Part shown: in pieces, positions 16,720 through 25,139 of the stretch
Position numbering within the stretch: the first letter of the stretch is position 1
Layout: the number at the start of each line of letters is the position of its first letter
From: Caulobacteraceae bacterium
Lineage (GTDB): Bacteria > Pseudomonadota > Alphaproteobacteria > Caulobacterales > Caulobacteraceae
NCBI GenBank assembly: GCA_028290905.1
Contig: JAQGIW010000058.1
Span: forward strand, 1-46,259
Reading direction: 5' to 3'
DNA length: 46,259 nucleotides
Translations under genes and position numbers: made by a program
Notes under the pieces: model-generated
The model's database searches: none
What the model was told of the DNA's origin: nothing
Seen by the model: only the letters and a program-made list of their open reading frames with translations

Positions 16720-17949
16720 ATGCGCCCTGCCTGGCTCTTCGCCATGTCGGCCCTGCTTGCCGGCGCCGCCCCGGCCGCGCCGCTGACATATGAGGCGGCC
16801 CTCAAAGCCGCCGACCAGACCGCGCCCAGTCTTCAGGCCAAGGCCGCGGACGTACGGGCCGCCCGCTCATCCGCCATCGCCGCCGGCCGGTTGCCCGATC
16901 CGAAACTGGAGTTTGGCGTCGAGGGGTTTCCGATCTCCGGGCCGCTCGCCGGCCATCCGGAGCGGGACGACTTCAGCGACGCCCGCGTCGGCCTCATGCA
17001 GGACGTGCCGAACCTCGCCAAGCGCCGGTCGGCGCGCGAGCGCGCGGCCGCCGATATCGGCGCGGCGGAGGTCGGCCGGACGGCGCAGGCCCGCGAGGTC
17101 CGCGTTGGCGCGGCGCTGGCCTGGATAGGCCTTTACTACGCCGGACGGCGGCTGGCGGCGCTGGACGACATCAACCAGACCCTGGCCAGGCTGCGCGCGG
17201 CGGCCCCGTCGCAACTCGCGTCCGGGTCGATGCGTCCGGCTCAGACGCTGGAGCCGGAGCAAATGACCGCCGCGCTCGGCGACCGGCGGGCCGATCTGGT
17301 GGCGGCCGTGGCGACGGCGCGGGCGGACCTGGCGCGCTGGACGGGTGACGGCCAGGCCGAGGTCGCCGGCCGCCCGCCCGACTACGCGCTCGATCCGGCC
17401 GCGCTGCGGGCCGGGGTCGATCAACTTCCGGCGCTCGCGACCTACGACGCCATGGGCCGGCAGGCCGACGCCGACGTCGACGCCGCCAAGGCCGACAAGC
17501 ACTCCGACTGGAGCTGGGAGCTGGCCTATCAACACCGCGACCCGAGATTTGGCGACATGGTGATGGTGCAAGCCACCGTCAGCCTGCCATTGTTTGCCGC
17601 CACCCGGCAGGATCCGGTCATCGCGGCGCGCGCCGAAACGGCCGCCGGCGTGCGCCTCCAGCGCGAGGCGGCGCGGAGGGAGCTGCTGGCGGCGCTCGAG
17701 GCCAGCTTGGCCGATCACGCCATGCACCACGACCGGCTGCACCGGGCGTTGGAGACCCTCGTGCCACTGGCCAGGCGCCGGGCGGAACTGGAAACCGCCA
17801 GCTATGCGGCAGGGACCGCCAGCCTCTCCGATGTCCTGCAAGCCGAACTCGGCCTCGCCGAAGCGGTCACCGACGCCTTCGACCGCGAAGCCGACGTCGC
17901 GCGCGACGGCGCCCGCATCGTCCTCACCTTTGGAGTCGACGCCCAATGA
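16720..17949 (+). CDS. CusC-like outer-membrane channel of a metal RND system (TolC superfamily)
   Basis: 409 residues from ATG 16720, preceded by GGAGG at 16706-16710. The signal peptide (MRPAWLFAMSALLAGAAPAA) has no lipobox, unlike the NodT lipoprotein at 6472. The mature protein is largely long alpha-helices in two OEP repeats with the usual DPKLEFGVEGFPISGP region near residue 60 and a second-half signature SLPLFAATRQDPVIAAR. It should form the outer-membrane duct for the adaptor and pump downstream, with which it overlaps by 4 bases. Length is slightly short for CusC but normal for CzcC-like members. Confidence 0.85.
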   Translation: MRPAWLFAMSALLAGAAPAAPLTYEAALKAADQTAPSLQAKAADVRAARSSAIAAGRLPDPKLEFGVEGFPISGPLAGHPERDDFSDARVGLMQDVPNLAKRRSARERAAADIGAAEVGRTAQAREVRVGAALAWIGLYYAGRRLAALDDINQTLARLRAAAPSQLASGSMRPAQTLEPEQMTAALGDRRADLVAAVATARADLARWTGDGQAEVAGRPPDYALDPAALRAGVDQLPALATYDAMGRQADADVDAAKADKHSDWSWELAYQHRDPRFGDMVMVQATVSLPLFAATRQDPVIAARAETAAGVRLQREAARRELLAALEASLADHAMHHDRLHRALETLVPLARRRAELETASYAAGTASLSDVLQAELGLAEAVTDAFDREADVARDGARIVLTFGVDAQ

Positions 17950-19205
17950 CCCCCCCGACCTCAGCCGGCGCGACCTCGTCCGGCGGGTGGCTCGCGCTAT
18001 CGGCCGCCGCCATCGCCCTGGTGGCCGGGAGCGCGGGGTACTTCCTCGCCCACCTGCAAAAGCCTCCAGCGCCGGCGGCCGGAGCCGCAACGAGCGACGC
18101 CCGCAAACCGCTCTACTGGTACGACCCGATGGTTCCGGCCCAGCACTTCGACAAGCCGGGCAAGTCGCCGTTCATGGATATGCAGCTCGTGCCCCGCTAC
18201 GCCGACGAGGCGGGCGGCGGGCCGGCCGCGGGGGTGAAGATCGACCCCGGCACGGTCCAGAACCTGGGCGTGCGGCTCGCGAACGTCCAGCGCGGCGACT
18301 TCGCGCAGAGCCTCGACGCAACGGGCGTGCTGGATTTCAATCAACGCGACGTGGCGGTGGTCCAGCCCCGCGCCGCCGGCTTTGTCCAGCGGGTCTACGC
18401 CCGCGCGCCCGGCGACCTCGTGCGCGCGGGCGCGCCGATCGCCGACTTGCTGGTTCCCACCTGGGGCGGCGCCCAGGCCGAATTCCTCGCGGTCCAGAAG
18501 ACCGGCGATACCGCCCTGCTATCGGCCGCCCGCCAGCGGCTACGGCTGCTCGGCATGCCTGACTCCCTGATCGACCAAGTGGCGCAAACCGGGCGCGCGC
18601 ATACCGTCGTCACGGTGACAACGCCGGTCGGCGGCGTGATCCAGACGCTGGACGTGCGCCAGGGCATGACCGTGAACATGGGCCAGAACCTGGCCCAGGT
18701 CACCGGACTGGCAACCGTCTGGCTGAACGCGGCCGTGCCCGAGGCGCAGGCCGGCCAGGTGAGGGCGGGCCAGGGCGCGCGGGCCGAGCTCGCCGCCTTC
18801 CCGGGCGAGGCCTTCGTCGGCAAGGTCACCGCCGTCCTGCCGACCGCCCAGGCCGACAGCCGCACGCTGACCGTCCGGGTCGAGCTGCCGAACCGCGACG
18901 GCCGTCTGAAACCGGGGATGTTCGCCACAGTTCACATCGCCGGCGCGACCCGGCCGGCCCTTTCCGTGCCTTCGGAGGCGGTGATCCGCACCGGCGCGCG
19001 GGCGCTCGTCATGCTTGCGGAGCCCGGCGGCCGGTTCCAGCCGGTCGAGGTCCAGGTGGGCCGTGAAGCCGGCGACCGCAGTGAAATTCTGGCGGGGCTC
19101 GCGGAAGGGGACAAGGTGGTCGCGTCGGGCCAGTTCCTCATCGATTCCGAGGCGAGTCTCGCCGGCCTTCAAGTCCGGCCGATCGCTGGTGGAGCGGCCC
19201 AATGA
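17946..19205 (+). CDS. cusB: CusB-like periplasmic adaptor with heavy-metal-binding domain
   Basis: 419 residues. A membrane anchor (about 16-38) is followed by a heavy-metal-binding domain at about 55-90: [29 protein letters not shown], the Y-x-C/D-P-M ... PG-x-SPFMDM-x-LVP pattern of CusB/CzcB adaptors. Then come the barrel-sandwich ([25 protein letters not shown]), alpha hairpin, beta-barrel and membrane-proximal domains. In E. coli the CusB Met-rich N-terminus passes Cu(I)/Ag(I) to CusA. Overlaps of 4 bases join it to the channel gene before and the pump gene after. Confidence 0.9.
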   Translation: MTPPTSAGATSSGGWLALSAAAIALVAGSAGYFLAHLQKPPAPAAGAATSDARKPLYWYDPMVPAQHFDKPGKSPFMDMQLVPRYADEAGGGPAAGVKIDPGTVQNLGVRLANVQRGDFAQSLDATGVLDFNQRDVAVVQPRAAGFVQRVYARAPGDLVRAGAPIADLLVPTWGGAQAEFLAVQKTGDTALLSAARQRLRLLGMPDSLIDQVAQTGRAHTVVTVTTPVGGVIQTLDVRQGMTVNMGQNLAQVTGLATVWLNAAVPEAQAGQVRAGQGARAELAAFPGEAFVGKVTAVLPTAQADSRTLTVRVELPNRDGRLKPGMFATVHIAGATRPALSVPSEAVIRTGARALVMLAEPGGRFQPVEVQVGREAGDRSEILAGLAEGDKVVASGQFLIDSEASLAGLQVRPIAGGAAQ

Positions 19206-22200
19206 TCGCCGGCTTGATCCGCTGGTCGGTCCTCAACCGCTTCTTCGTCCTGCTGGCCGTCGTCGTCCTGCTCGTCGCGGGCCTGATCGCGGTGCGCACC
19301 ACACCGATCGACGCCCTGCCGGACCTTTCCGACGTGCAGGTGATCATCCGCACGCCCTACCCCGGCCAGGCGCCGCAGATCGTCGAGAACCAGGTCACCT
19401 ATCCCCTCGCCACCACCATGCTCTCGGTGCCCGGCGCCAAGACGGTGCGCGGCTATTCCTTCTTCGGCGACAGCTTCGTCTATGTGATCTTCGAGGACGG
19501 GACCGATCTCTATTGGGCGCGCTCGCGGGTTCTGGAATATCTGAACCAGGTGCAAAGCCGGCTGCCGCAGAGCGCCAAGCCGGCGCTCGGTCCCGACGCC
19601 ACCGGCGTCGGCTGGGTCTATGAATACGCCCTGATCGATCGGACCGGCCGGCACGACCTGTCGCAGCTTCGATCGCTGCAGGACTGGTTCCTTCGCTTCG
19701 AGCTGAAGACCTTGCCGGGCGTCGCCGAGGTCGCCTCGATCGGCGGCATGGTGAAGGAGTACCAGGTGGTGCTCGACCCGGTGAAGCTGGCCGGCTACGG
19801 CGTCACCCAGGGCCAGGCGGTGCAGGCCATCCAGCGCGCCAACCAGGAGACGGGCGGCTCGGTCCTGGAGCTGGGCGAGGCGGAATACATGGTCCGCGCC
19901 GGGGGTTACCTGAAAACCCTCGACGACTTCCGGGTCATCCCGGTGAAGACCGCCATGGGCGGCGTTCCCATACGCCTGGGCGACGTGGCGACGATCCAGA
20001 TAGGTCCGGAGATGCGCCGCGGCGTCGCGGAACTGAACGGTCAGGGCGAGGTCGCCGGCGGCGTCGTGATCCTGCGCTCGGGCAAGAACGCGCGCGCGAC
20101 CATCGCGGCGGTCAAGGACAAGCTCGTGGAGCTGAAGAAGAGCCTGCCGCCCGGCGTCGAGATCGTGCCGACCTACGACAGATCGCAACTCATCGACCGC
20201 TCGATCCAGAACCTCACGGAGAAGCTGATCGAGGAGTTCCTGATCATCGCGCTGGTCTGCGCCCTCTTCCTCGGCCACCTGCGCTCGGCCCTGGTGGTGA
20301 TCATCTCCCTGCCCCTGGGCGTGCTGGCGGCCTTCGTCGTCATGCGGCTGCAAGGCGTGAACGCCAACATCATGTCGCTGGGCGGCATCGCCATCGGGGC
20401 CATGGTCGACGCCGCCGTGGTGATGATCGAGAACGCCCACAAGAAGATCGAGCGCTGGGAGCATGAGCATCCGGGCGAGCCCTTGGCGGGTCAGGAGCGC
20501 TGGCGGATCGTGACCGAGGCCGCCGGCGAGGTGGGTCCGGCGCTGTTCTTCAGCCTTCTGATCATCACCCTGTCCTTCGTGCCGATCTTCACCCTGCAGG
20601 AGCAGGAGGGACGGCTGTTCAAGCCGCTCGCCTTTACCAAGACCTATGCGATGGCCGCCGCCGCCGGCCTGTCGGTGACCCTGATCCCGGTCCTGATGGG
20701 CTATCTGATCCACGGCCGGATCCCGGCGGAGGCCTCCAATCCGCTCAACCGCGGCCTGACGGCCCTCTACCGCCCGGCTCTCGCCGGGGTTATGCGGCGC
20801 CCCCGCCTCACGCTCGGGCTGGCGGTCCTGGTCTTCGCGACCACGGCCTGGCCGCTGAGCCACCTGGGCGGTGAGTTCATGCCGCCGCTCAATGAAGGCG
20901 ACCTGCTCTACATGCCCTCGGCCCTTCCGGGCATTTCGACGGCCAAGGCTTCGGAACTGCTTCAGCAGACCGACCGGTTGATCAAGACCGTGCCCGAGGT
21001 GGCCAGTGTCTTCGGCAAGGCCGGACGCGCCGAGAGCGCCACCGACCCGGCGCCGATGGAGATGTTCGAGACCACCATCCAGTTCAAGCCGCGGGACCAG
21101 TGGCGGCCGGGGATGACTCCGGAGAAGCTGGTCGACGCGCTGGACCGGACGGTCAGGGTTCCAGGACTGACGAATGTCTGGGTGCCGCCGATCCGCAATC
21201 GCATCGACATGCTGGCCACCGGCATCAAAAGCCCGATCGGGGTCAAGGTCGCCGGCTCCGACATCGCCGAGATCGACCGCGTCGCCCGCGACATCGAGCA
21301 GGTGGCCAAGACCGTTCCGGGCGTGAGCTCCGCCCTGGCCGAACGGCTGACCGGGGGGCGCTACATCGACGTGGACATCGATCGCGCCGCGGCGGCGCGC
21401 TACGGACTGAATATCGCTGACGTCCAGGACATCGTCTCCGGCGCGATCGGCGGCGACGAGGTCGGCGAAACGGTCGAGGGCCTGGCCCGCTACCCGATCA
21501 ATGTCCGCTATCCGCGCGAGATCCGCGACAGCCTGGCGGGCTTGAGAAACCTGCCGGTGCTGACGCCGTCCGGCCAGCAGATCACGCTCGGAACCGTCGC
21601 CGGCATCCAGGTCGCCGAAGGCCCGCCGATGCTGAAGAGCGAGAACGGCCGGCCGACGACCTGGGTCTATGTGGACGTGCGCGGCCGGGACCTGACCTCC
21701 GTCGTCGGCGACCTGCAACGGGCGATCGCCCACGACGTAAAGCTCTCGCCGGGCATCAGTCTAGCCTACTCCGGCCAGTTTGAATTCCTGCAGCACGCCC
21801 TCGCGCGGCTGAAGCTAGTCGTGCCGGTGACCCTCGCGATCATCTTCATCCTGCTCTACCTGACCTTCCGCCGGTTCGACGAGGCCGCCCTGATCATGTT
21901 GACCCTGCCGCTCGCCCTGACCGGGGCGATCTGGACCCTCTATCTGCTGGGATTCCACCAATCGGTCGCCACCGGCGTCGGCATGATCGCCCTTGCCGGG
22001 GTGTCGGCCGAATTTGGCGTGGTCATGCTGGTCTACATTCGCCAGGCGCTGGAGGAACAGACGGAAGCGGGATCTGCGCCGACGCCGGCGCAGGTCGAAG
22101 AGGCCGTTCGGAGTGGCGCGGCGCTTCGCGTGCGCCCGCTGGCCATGACCGTGGCGGTGATCATCGCAGGATTGGCTCCGATCATGGTCGGCCACGGCGC

Positions 22201-22360
22201 AGGTTCGGAGGTGATGAGCCGCATCGCCGCCCCGATGATCGGCGGCATGGTCACCGCGCCGCTCCTGTCGATGCTAGTCGTGCCCGCCGCCTTCCTGCTG
22301 ATGCGGCGCCGACACCCCAAGTCCATCCCAGCCTCTCAACCCCAAAGGAGATCATCATGA
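19202..22360 (+). CDS. cusA: CusA-like heavy-metal RND pump (Cu(I)/Ag(I))
   Basis: 1052 residues, close to E. coli CusA. The proton relay is [16 protein letters not shown] with a single Asp403, as in metal (HME) pumps. The three methionines that form the CusA metal site are conserved: Met571 ([10 protein letters not shown]), Met621 (APMEMFETT) and Met670 ([14 protein letters not shown]), each two residues before E. coli Met573/623/672. The C-terminus has [18 protein letters not shown]. These points favour monovalent copper or silver rather than Zn/Co/Ni. The gene is coupled by 4-base overlaps to the adaptor before it and the CusF-like gene after it. Confidence 0.95.
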   Translation: MIAGLIRWSVLNRFFVLLAVVVLLVAGLIAVRTTPIDALPDLSDVQVIIRTPYPGQAPQIVENQVTYPLATTMLSVPGAKTVRGYSFFGDSFVYVIFEDGTDLYWARSRVLEYLNQVQSRLPQSAKPALGPDATGVGWVYEYALIDRTGRHDLSQLRSLQDWFLRFELKTLPGVAEVASIGGMVKEYQVVLDPVKLAGYGVTQGQAVQAIQRANQETGGSVLELGEAEYMVRAGGYLKTLDDFRVIPVKTAMGGVPIRLGDVATIQIGPEMRRGVAELNGQGEVAGGVVILRSGKNARATIAAVKDKLVELKKSLPPGVEIVPTYDRSQLIDRSIQNLTEKLIEEFLIIALVCALFLGHLRSALVVIISLPLGVLAAFVVMRLQGVNANIMSLGGIAIGAMVDAAVVMIENAHKKIERWEHEHPGEPLAGQERWRIVTEAAGEVGPALFFSLLIITLSFVPIFTLQEQEGRLFKPLAFTKTYAMAAAAGLSVTLIPVLMGYLIHGRIPAEASNPLNRGLTALYRPALAGVMRRPRLTLGLAVLVFATTAWPLSHLGGEFMPPLNEGDLLYMPSALPGISTAKASELLQQTDRLIKTVPEVASVFGKAGRAESATDPAPMEMFETTIQFKPRDQWRPGMTPEKLVDALDRTVRVPGLTNVWVPPIRNRIDMLATGIKSPIGVKVAGSDIAEIDRVARDIEQVAKTVPGVSSALAERLTGGRYIDVDIDRAAAARYGLNIADVQDIVSGAIGGDEVGETVEGLARYPINVRYPREIRDSLAGLRNLPVLTPSGQQITLGTVAGIQVAEGPPMLKSENGRPTTWVYVDVRGRDLTSVVGDLQRAIAHDVKLSPGISLAYSGQFEFLQHALARLKLVVPVTLAIIFILLYLTFRRFDEAALIMLTLPLALTGAIWTLYLLGFHQSVATGVGMIALAGVSAEFGVVMLVYIRQALEEQTEAGSAPTPAQVEEAVRSGAALRVRPLAMTVAVIIAGLAPIMVGHGAGSEVMSRIAAPMIGGMVTAPLLSMLVVPAAFLLMRRRHPKSIPASQPQRRSS

Positions 22361-22701
22361 GAGCTATCGCCTGCGCCCTGATCGGCGCTCTGACCCTCGC
22401 CACCGCTGCCGCCGCCGCCGCCGCCGCGGCGGATGACATGTCGAACATGCCCGGCATGTCGGCCGCGCCGGCGGCCAAGCACGGCAAGGGCGTGGGGGTC
22501 ATCACGGCCATCGACGCCAAGGCCGGAACCCTGACCATCCACCACGGCCCAATCCCGGCCGTCTCCTGGCCGGCGATGACCATGACCTTCAAGGCCAAGC
22601 CCGCCAACCTGCTCGCGGGCCTGAAGGTCGGCCAGACCATCGGGTTCGACACGACCGTTCGCGGAATGTCGGCGGATGTGACGGCGGTACGACCGCAATA
22701 G
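22357..22701 (+). CDS. cusF: CusF-like periplasmic copper/silver chaperone
   Basis: 114 residues: signal peptide with a long Ala run (to about residue 25), a short Met-rich stretch ([10 protein letters not shown]), then a CusF OB-fold. The metal residues are all present with CusF spacing: His63 (TIHHGPIPA), Trp71, Met74 and Met76 (SWPAMTMTF), equivalent to E. coli His36, Trp44, Met47, Met49. It should hand Cu(I)/Ag(I) to the CusB/CusA proteins. It overlaps the pump gene by 4 bases and closes the operon. In E. coli cusF lies between cusC and cusB, so the order differs here. Confidence 0.92.
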   Translation: MRAIACALIGALTLATAAAAAAAAADDMSNMPGMSAAPAAKHGKGVGVITAIDAKAGTLTIHHGPIPAVSWPAMTMTFKAKPANLLAGLKVGQTIGFDTTVRGMSADVTAVRPQ

Positions 22702-22739
22702 CCTCGAGCCCCGGATGGCGGCCCGCGCTTGGCCGGGCC

Positions 22740-22916
22740 GCCGCCGGGGCTTCCGCACTCAACGACGTCCTGATGCTCACGGCGTTCTACGTCGACAACG
22801 GCAAGAACCTGCCGCTCTGGAGGGTTTTGCCGCCGATAGCCTACTGGTTGTTTCCAACGGCCGTTCGGGCGCCCATTGCGCTCTGGTCGATCTGGCGGCG
22901 CATGAAAGCTGTGTGA
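22740..22916 (+). pseudogene. Probable C-terminal fragment of a membrane protein gene
   Basis: An open frame ending at TGA 22914-22916 reads LNDVLMLTAFYVDNGKNLP followed by LWRVLPPIAYWLFPTAVRAP and IALWSIWRRMKAV: a plausible protein end with one amphipathic or membrane helix and a basic tail. No credible start exists upstream before the cusF stop; the internal ATG at 22773 would leave only 47 residues. It looks like the 3' end of a gene whose front was lost at the right edge of the metal-resistance block. A genuine 47-residue protein is the alternative. Family not identified. Confidence 0.45.
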
Positions 22917-23106
22917 GCCGCGCGTTCCCTTGCAGTGACACCATCGCGCGAGCGGACCATTCGAACGGCCGCTCAGAGCGATCTTCCAGCCCGCCGGCGA
23001 CCTGGAGCGTGAACGTACTGGATGCGCAGCCGGGCGGAAACGACATGGGGCCATCGGGCCCGCGATGGCGCGCGTCCCGCGTCATATCATTTTGCAAAGA
23101 TTCCTC
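22917..23106. other. Gap between the metal-resistance block and the 252-aa gene
   Basis: No gene supported. The right 15 bases begin the run of TGCAAA motifs (first copy 23093-23099) belonging to the promoter region of the gene at 23144. Nothing else stands out. Confidence 0.5.
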
Positions 23107-23135
23107 TTGACGCGCAATATGCAAAGTCTTATCCT
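23107..23135 (+). promoter_or_regulatory. Sigma70-type promoter with TGCAAA repeats; transcript apparently leaderless
   Basis: TTGACG (23107-23112) and TATCCT (23130-23135) are separated by exactly 17 bases, an excellent housekeeping-type promoter. The expected start site, 6-8 bases after the -10, falls at 23141-23143, immediately before the ATG at 23144, so the mRNA would have essentially no leader and no Shine-Dalgarno. TGCAAAG occurs at 23093-23099 and 23120-23126 and TGCAAAT at 23139-23145, flanking and overlapping the promoter, possibly as a regulator's direct repeats. Confidence 0.65.
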
Positions 23136-23143
23136 ATCTGCAA

Positions 23144-23902
23144 ATGTCCAAGTCCGCCTCCCTCGACGCCCCGGCGTCCCTGCCCGATGCGGCCGCCGGA
23201 GACCCTGCGGCGGTCGACGAGGCCGACCGCCTCGCTGAGCGCGTCGCCCGGGCCGAAAGCCGGCTGCGGGTTCTGGAGGAGATCCGCGAGATCGGCATGC
23301 GCCTGATGCGCAAGCTGGAAGAGGCGCCGGCCGCCGGGTCCGACGCGCCCCGTCCCGACCCGGCGGTGGCCTTCGCCAAGCTCTCCCGCGCCGTGCGCCT
23401 GACCCTCGATCTCGAGATTCGCGCCGAAGAGGATCTGCGCGCCGCGCTGGCGGGCGAGGTTACGGCCCACGAAATGCGCCGCGAAACGCGCGATCGGGTC
23501 GCCGGTGAAGCGAAGGAACGCGTCTACAAGGCGGACGAGAGGGCGCGGCACGCCGCCCGGGACCGGGTCGAGGACCAGGTCGACATCGCCATCGTCCGCG
23601 AGGCGGAGAACGAGAAAGACTTCTTCGAGCGCTGTGCCGCCATGCACGAGCGCTTCGAAGAGGACGAAGCCTACGACGACGTCAGGGACCAGCCGTTCCG
23701 CGAGGTCGTCGAGCGGCTTTGCAAGGATATCGGCCTCACCCCCGACTGGTCGGACTGGACCGACGACGGCTGGCCCGAGCCGCCGGTGCGCGGACCGGAG
23801 GCCCGCCCTCCCTGGTCGCCCTTCCACCAGCCCAGCCCCAGGCCGCTCCTCAAGAAGTATCGGCAATACCACCAGCCGATCTACGAACTCGCCGACCCCT
23901 AG
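23144..23902 (+). CDS. Hypothetical cytoplasmic coiled-coil protein
   Basis: 252 residues, no signal peptide or membrane helix. Residues about 28-62 are strongly helical and charged (LAERVARAESRLRVLEEIRE), likely a coiled coil. A second Arg/Glu-rich helical region spans about 95-190. The C-terminal 60 residues are Trp/Pro-rich (DWSDWTDDGWPEPPVRGP, then PFHQPSPRPLLKKYRQYHQ). I do not recognise a family and infer no function. Strong promoter, hairpins after the stop and clean codon use support it as a real gene. It stands alone, convergent with the nitronate monooxygenase gene. Confidence 0.75.
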   Translation: MSKSASLDAPASLPDAAAGDPAAVDEADRLAERVARAESRLRVLEEIREIGMRLMRKLEEAPAAGSDAPRPDPAVAFAKLSRAVRLTLDLEIRAEEDLRAALAGEVTAHEMRRETRDRVAGEAKERVYKADERARHAARDRVEDQVDIAIVREAENEKDFFERCAAMHERFEEDEAYDDVRDQPFREVVERLCKDIGLTPDWSDWTDDGWPEPPVRGPEARPPWSPFHQPSPRPLLKKYRQYHQPIYELADP

Positions 23903-23911
23903 CCCTAGGCG

Positions 23912-23927
23912 CGCCGCCCAGGCGGCG
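23912..23927. terminator. Short GC hairpin after the 252-aa gene
   Basis: CGCCGCC (23912-23918) pairs with GGCGGCG (23921-23927) across a 2-base gap, 10 bases after the stop, followed by ACCGGTCTTTGCC. Placement suggests a terminator, but the tail is only weakly T-rich. Confidence 0.45.
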
Positions 23928-23961
23928 ACCGGTCTTTGCCATCGTCAATCATCGGATCTCG

Positions 23962-23987
23962 TCGATCCCTGGCGCACCAGGGATCGA
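23962..23987. terminator. Perfect 11-bp hairpin between convergent genes
   Basis: TCGATCCCTGG (23962-23972) and CCAGGGATCGA (23977-23987) pair perfectly around a 4-base CGCA loop, midway between the convergent 252-aa and nitronate monooxygenase genes. It is a likely bidirectional transcription or RNA-stability barrier; neither side has a T run. Confidence 0.55.
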
Positions 23988-24045
23988 CCGCTACCTCGCG
24001 TTCGTGGGGGAGCTGTCGCCCGAATGCCGGCTGAACGAGTGCTTC

Positions 24046-25053
24046 TCAGGCGTCCGCGAACGCCAGCGCTTTGCCGGCGGTGAAGCTGGTCTTGGCGGCC
24101 AGGGAGGCCTTGGCCGCTTCGTATTCGGCCGCCAGGCGGGCCACCAGCTCGCCGGCGGAGAGAATCTCCTTCACCGCGCCGATGCCCTGGCCGCAGCCCC
24201 AGATGTCCTTCCAGGCCTTGGCGCTCTGGTTGCCGCCGGAGGCGAAGTTCATCTTCGATGGATCGGCCTGCGGCAGGTTGTCGGGATCGAGGCCGGCGCG
24301 CTCGATGCTCGGCCGCAGGTAGTTGCCGTGAACGCCGGTGAACAGGTTGGTGTAGACGATGTCCTCGCCGCCGCGTTCGACGATCATGTCCTTGTAGCCC
24401 TGCATCGCATTGGCCTCCTTGGTGGCGATGAAGGCCGAGCCGATGTAGGCGAGGTCCGCGCCCATGGCCTGGGCGGCCAGGATGGCGCCGCCGTTGGCGA
24501 TCGAGCCGGAAAGCGCGATCGGGCCGTCGAACCACTCGCGTAGTTCCTGGATCATGGCGAAGGGTGAGAGACGCCCGGCGTGACCGCCCGCCCCCGCGGC
24601 CACCGGGATGAGGCCGTCGGCGCCCTTCTCGATCGCCTTGCGGGCGAAGAAGTTGGAGATCACGTCGTGCAGGACCACCCCGCCCCAGCCGTGGACGGCG
24701 TTGTTGACGTCCTCCCGCGCGCCCAGGGAGGTGATGACCACCGGAACCTTGTACTTGGCGCACAGCTCGACGTCCTCCTCGAGCCGGTTGTTGGTCTTGT
24801 GGACGATCTGGTTGACCGCGAACGGCGCGGCGGGCGTCTCCGGATGCGCCTTGTCCCAGGCCGCCAGTTCCTCGGTGATCCGCGCCAACCACTCGTCGAG
24901 CTGCGATACCGGGCGAGCATTCAGCGACGGAAAAGAGCCCACGACGCCGGCCTTGCACTGGGCGATCACCAGATCGGGGCCGGAGACGATAAACAGCGGC
25001 GAGCCGATCACGGGCAGGCGCAGGCGATCACGAAGAACGGGCGGAAGCGCCAT
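24046..25053 (-). CDS. Nitronate monooxygenase (2-nitropropane dioxygenase family)
   Basis: 335 residues, an FMN-binding TIM barrel. Visible landmarks: the N-terminus PVIGSPLFIVSGPDLVIAQC, AVNQIVHKTNNRLEED, the flavin/phosphate loops AGAGGHAGRLSPFAM near 195 with the catalytic-type His, and ANGGAILAAQAMGADLAYIGSAFIAT near 225. The family oxidises nitronates such as propionate-3-nitronate to aldehydes and nitrite. It is monocistronic here. Its last 26 residues match the remnant at 12630-12716, showing that a second copy once existed. Enoyl-ACP reductase FabK is a related fold but fits less well. Confidence 0.88.
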   Translation of the reverse strand: MALPPVLRDRLRLPVIGSPLFIVSGPDLVIAQCKAGVVGSFPSLNARPVSQLDEWLARITEELAAWDKAHPETPAAPFAVNQIVHKTNNRLEEDVELCAKYKVPVVITSLGAREDVNNAVHGWGGVVLHDVISNFFARKAIEKGADGLIPVAAGAGGHAGRLSPFAMIQELREWFDGPIALSGSIANGGAILAAQAMGADLAYIGSAFIATKEANAMQGYKDMIVERGGEDIVYTNLFTGVHGNYLRPSIERAGLDPDNLPQADPSKMNFASGGNQSAKAWKDIWGCGQGIGAVKEILSAGELVARLAAEYEAAKASLAAKTSFTAGKALAFADA

Positions 25054-25139
25054 GCGGGGGGTCTCTCCAAGTCTTAACGGCGGCCCATCCGTAGCGGCTC
25101 AGCCGCCGCTGACAAGGCCAGAAAAGACCCCCGCCGCTA

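Noticed and set aside
19169-21733. 854-codon minus-strand open frame opposite cusA
   Set aside because: It is His/Asp/Arg-rich antisense sequence produced by high-GC codon use in cusA; no family features.
12630-22916. The metal block as an intact transposon or integrative element
   Set aside because: No transposase, integrase, terminal inverted repeats or target duplication could be seen at either edge; only gene-fragment scars support acquisition.
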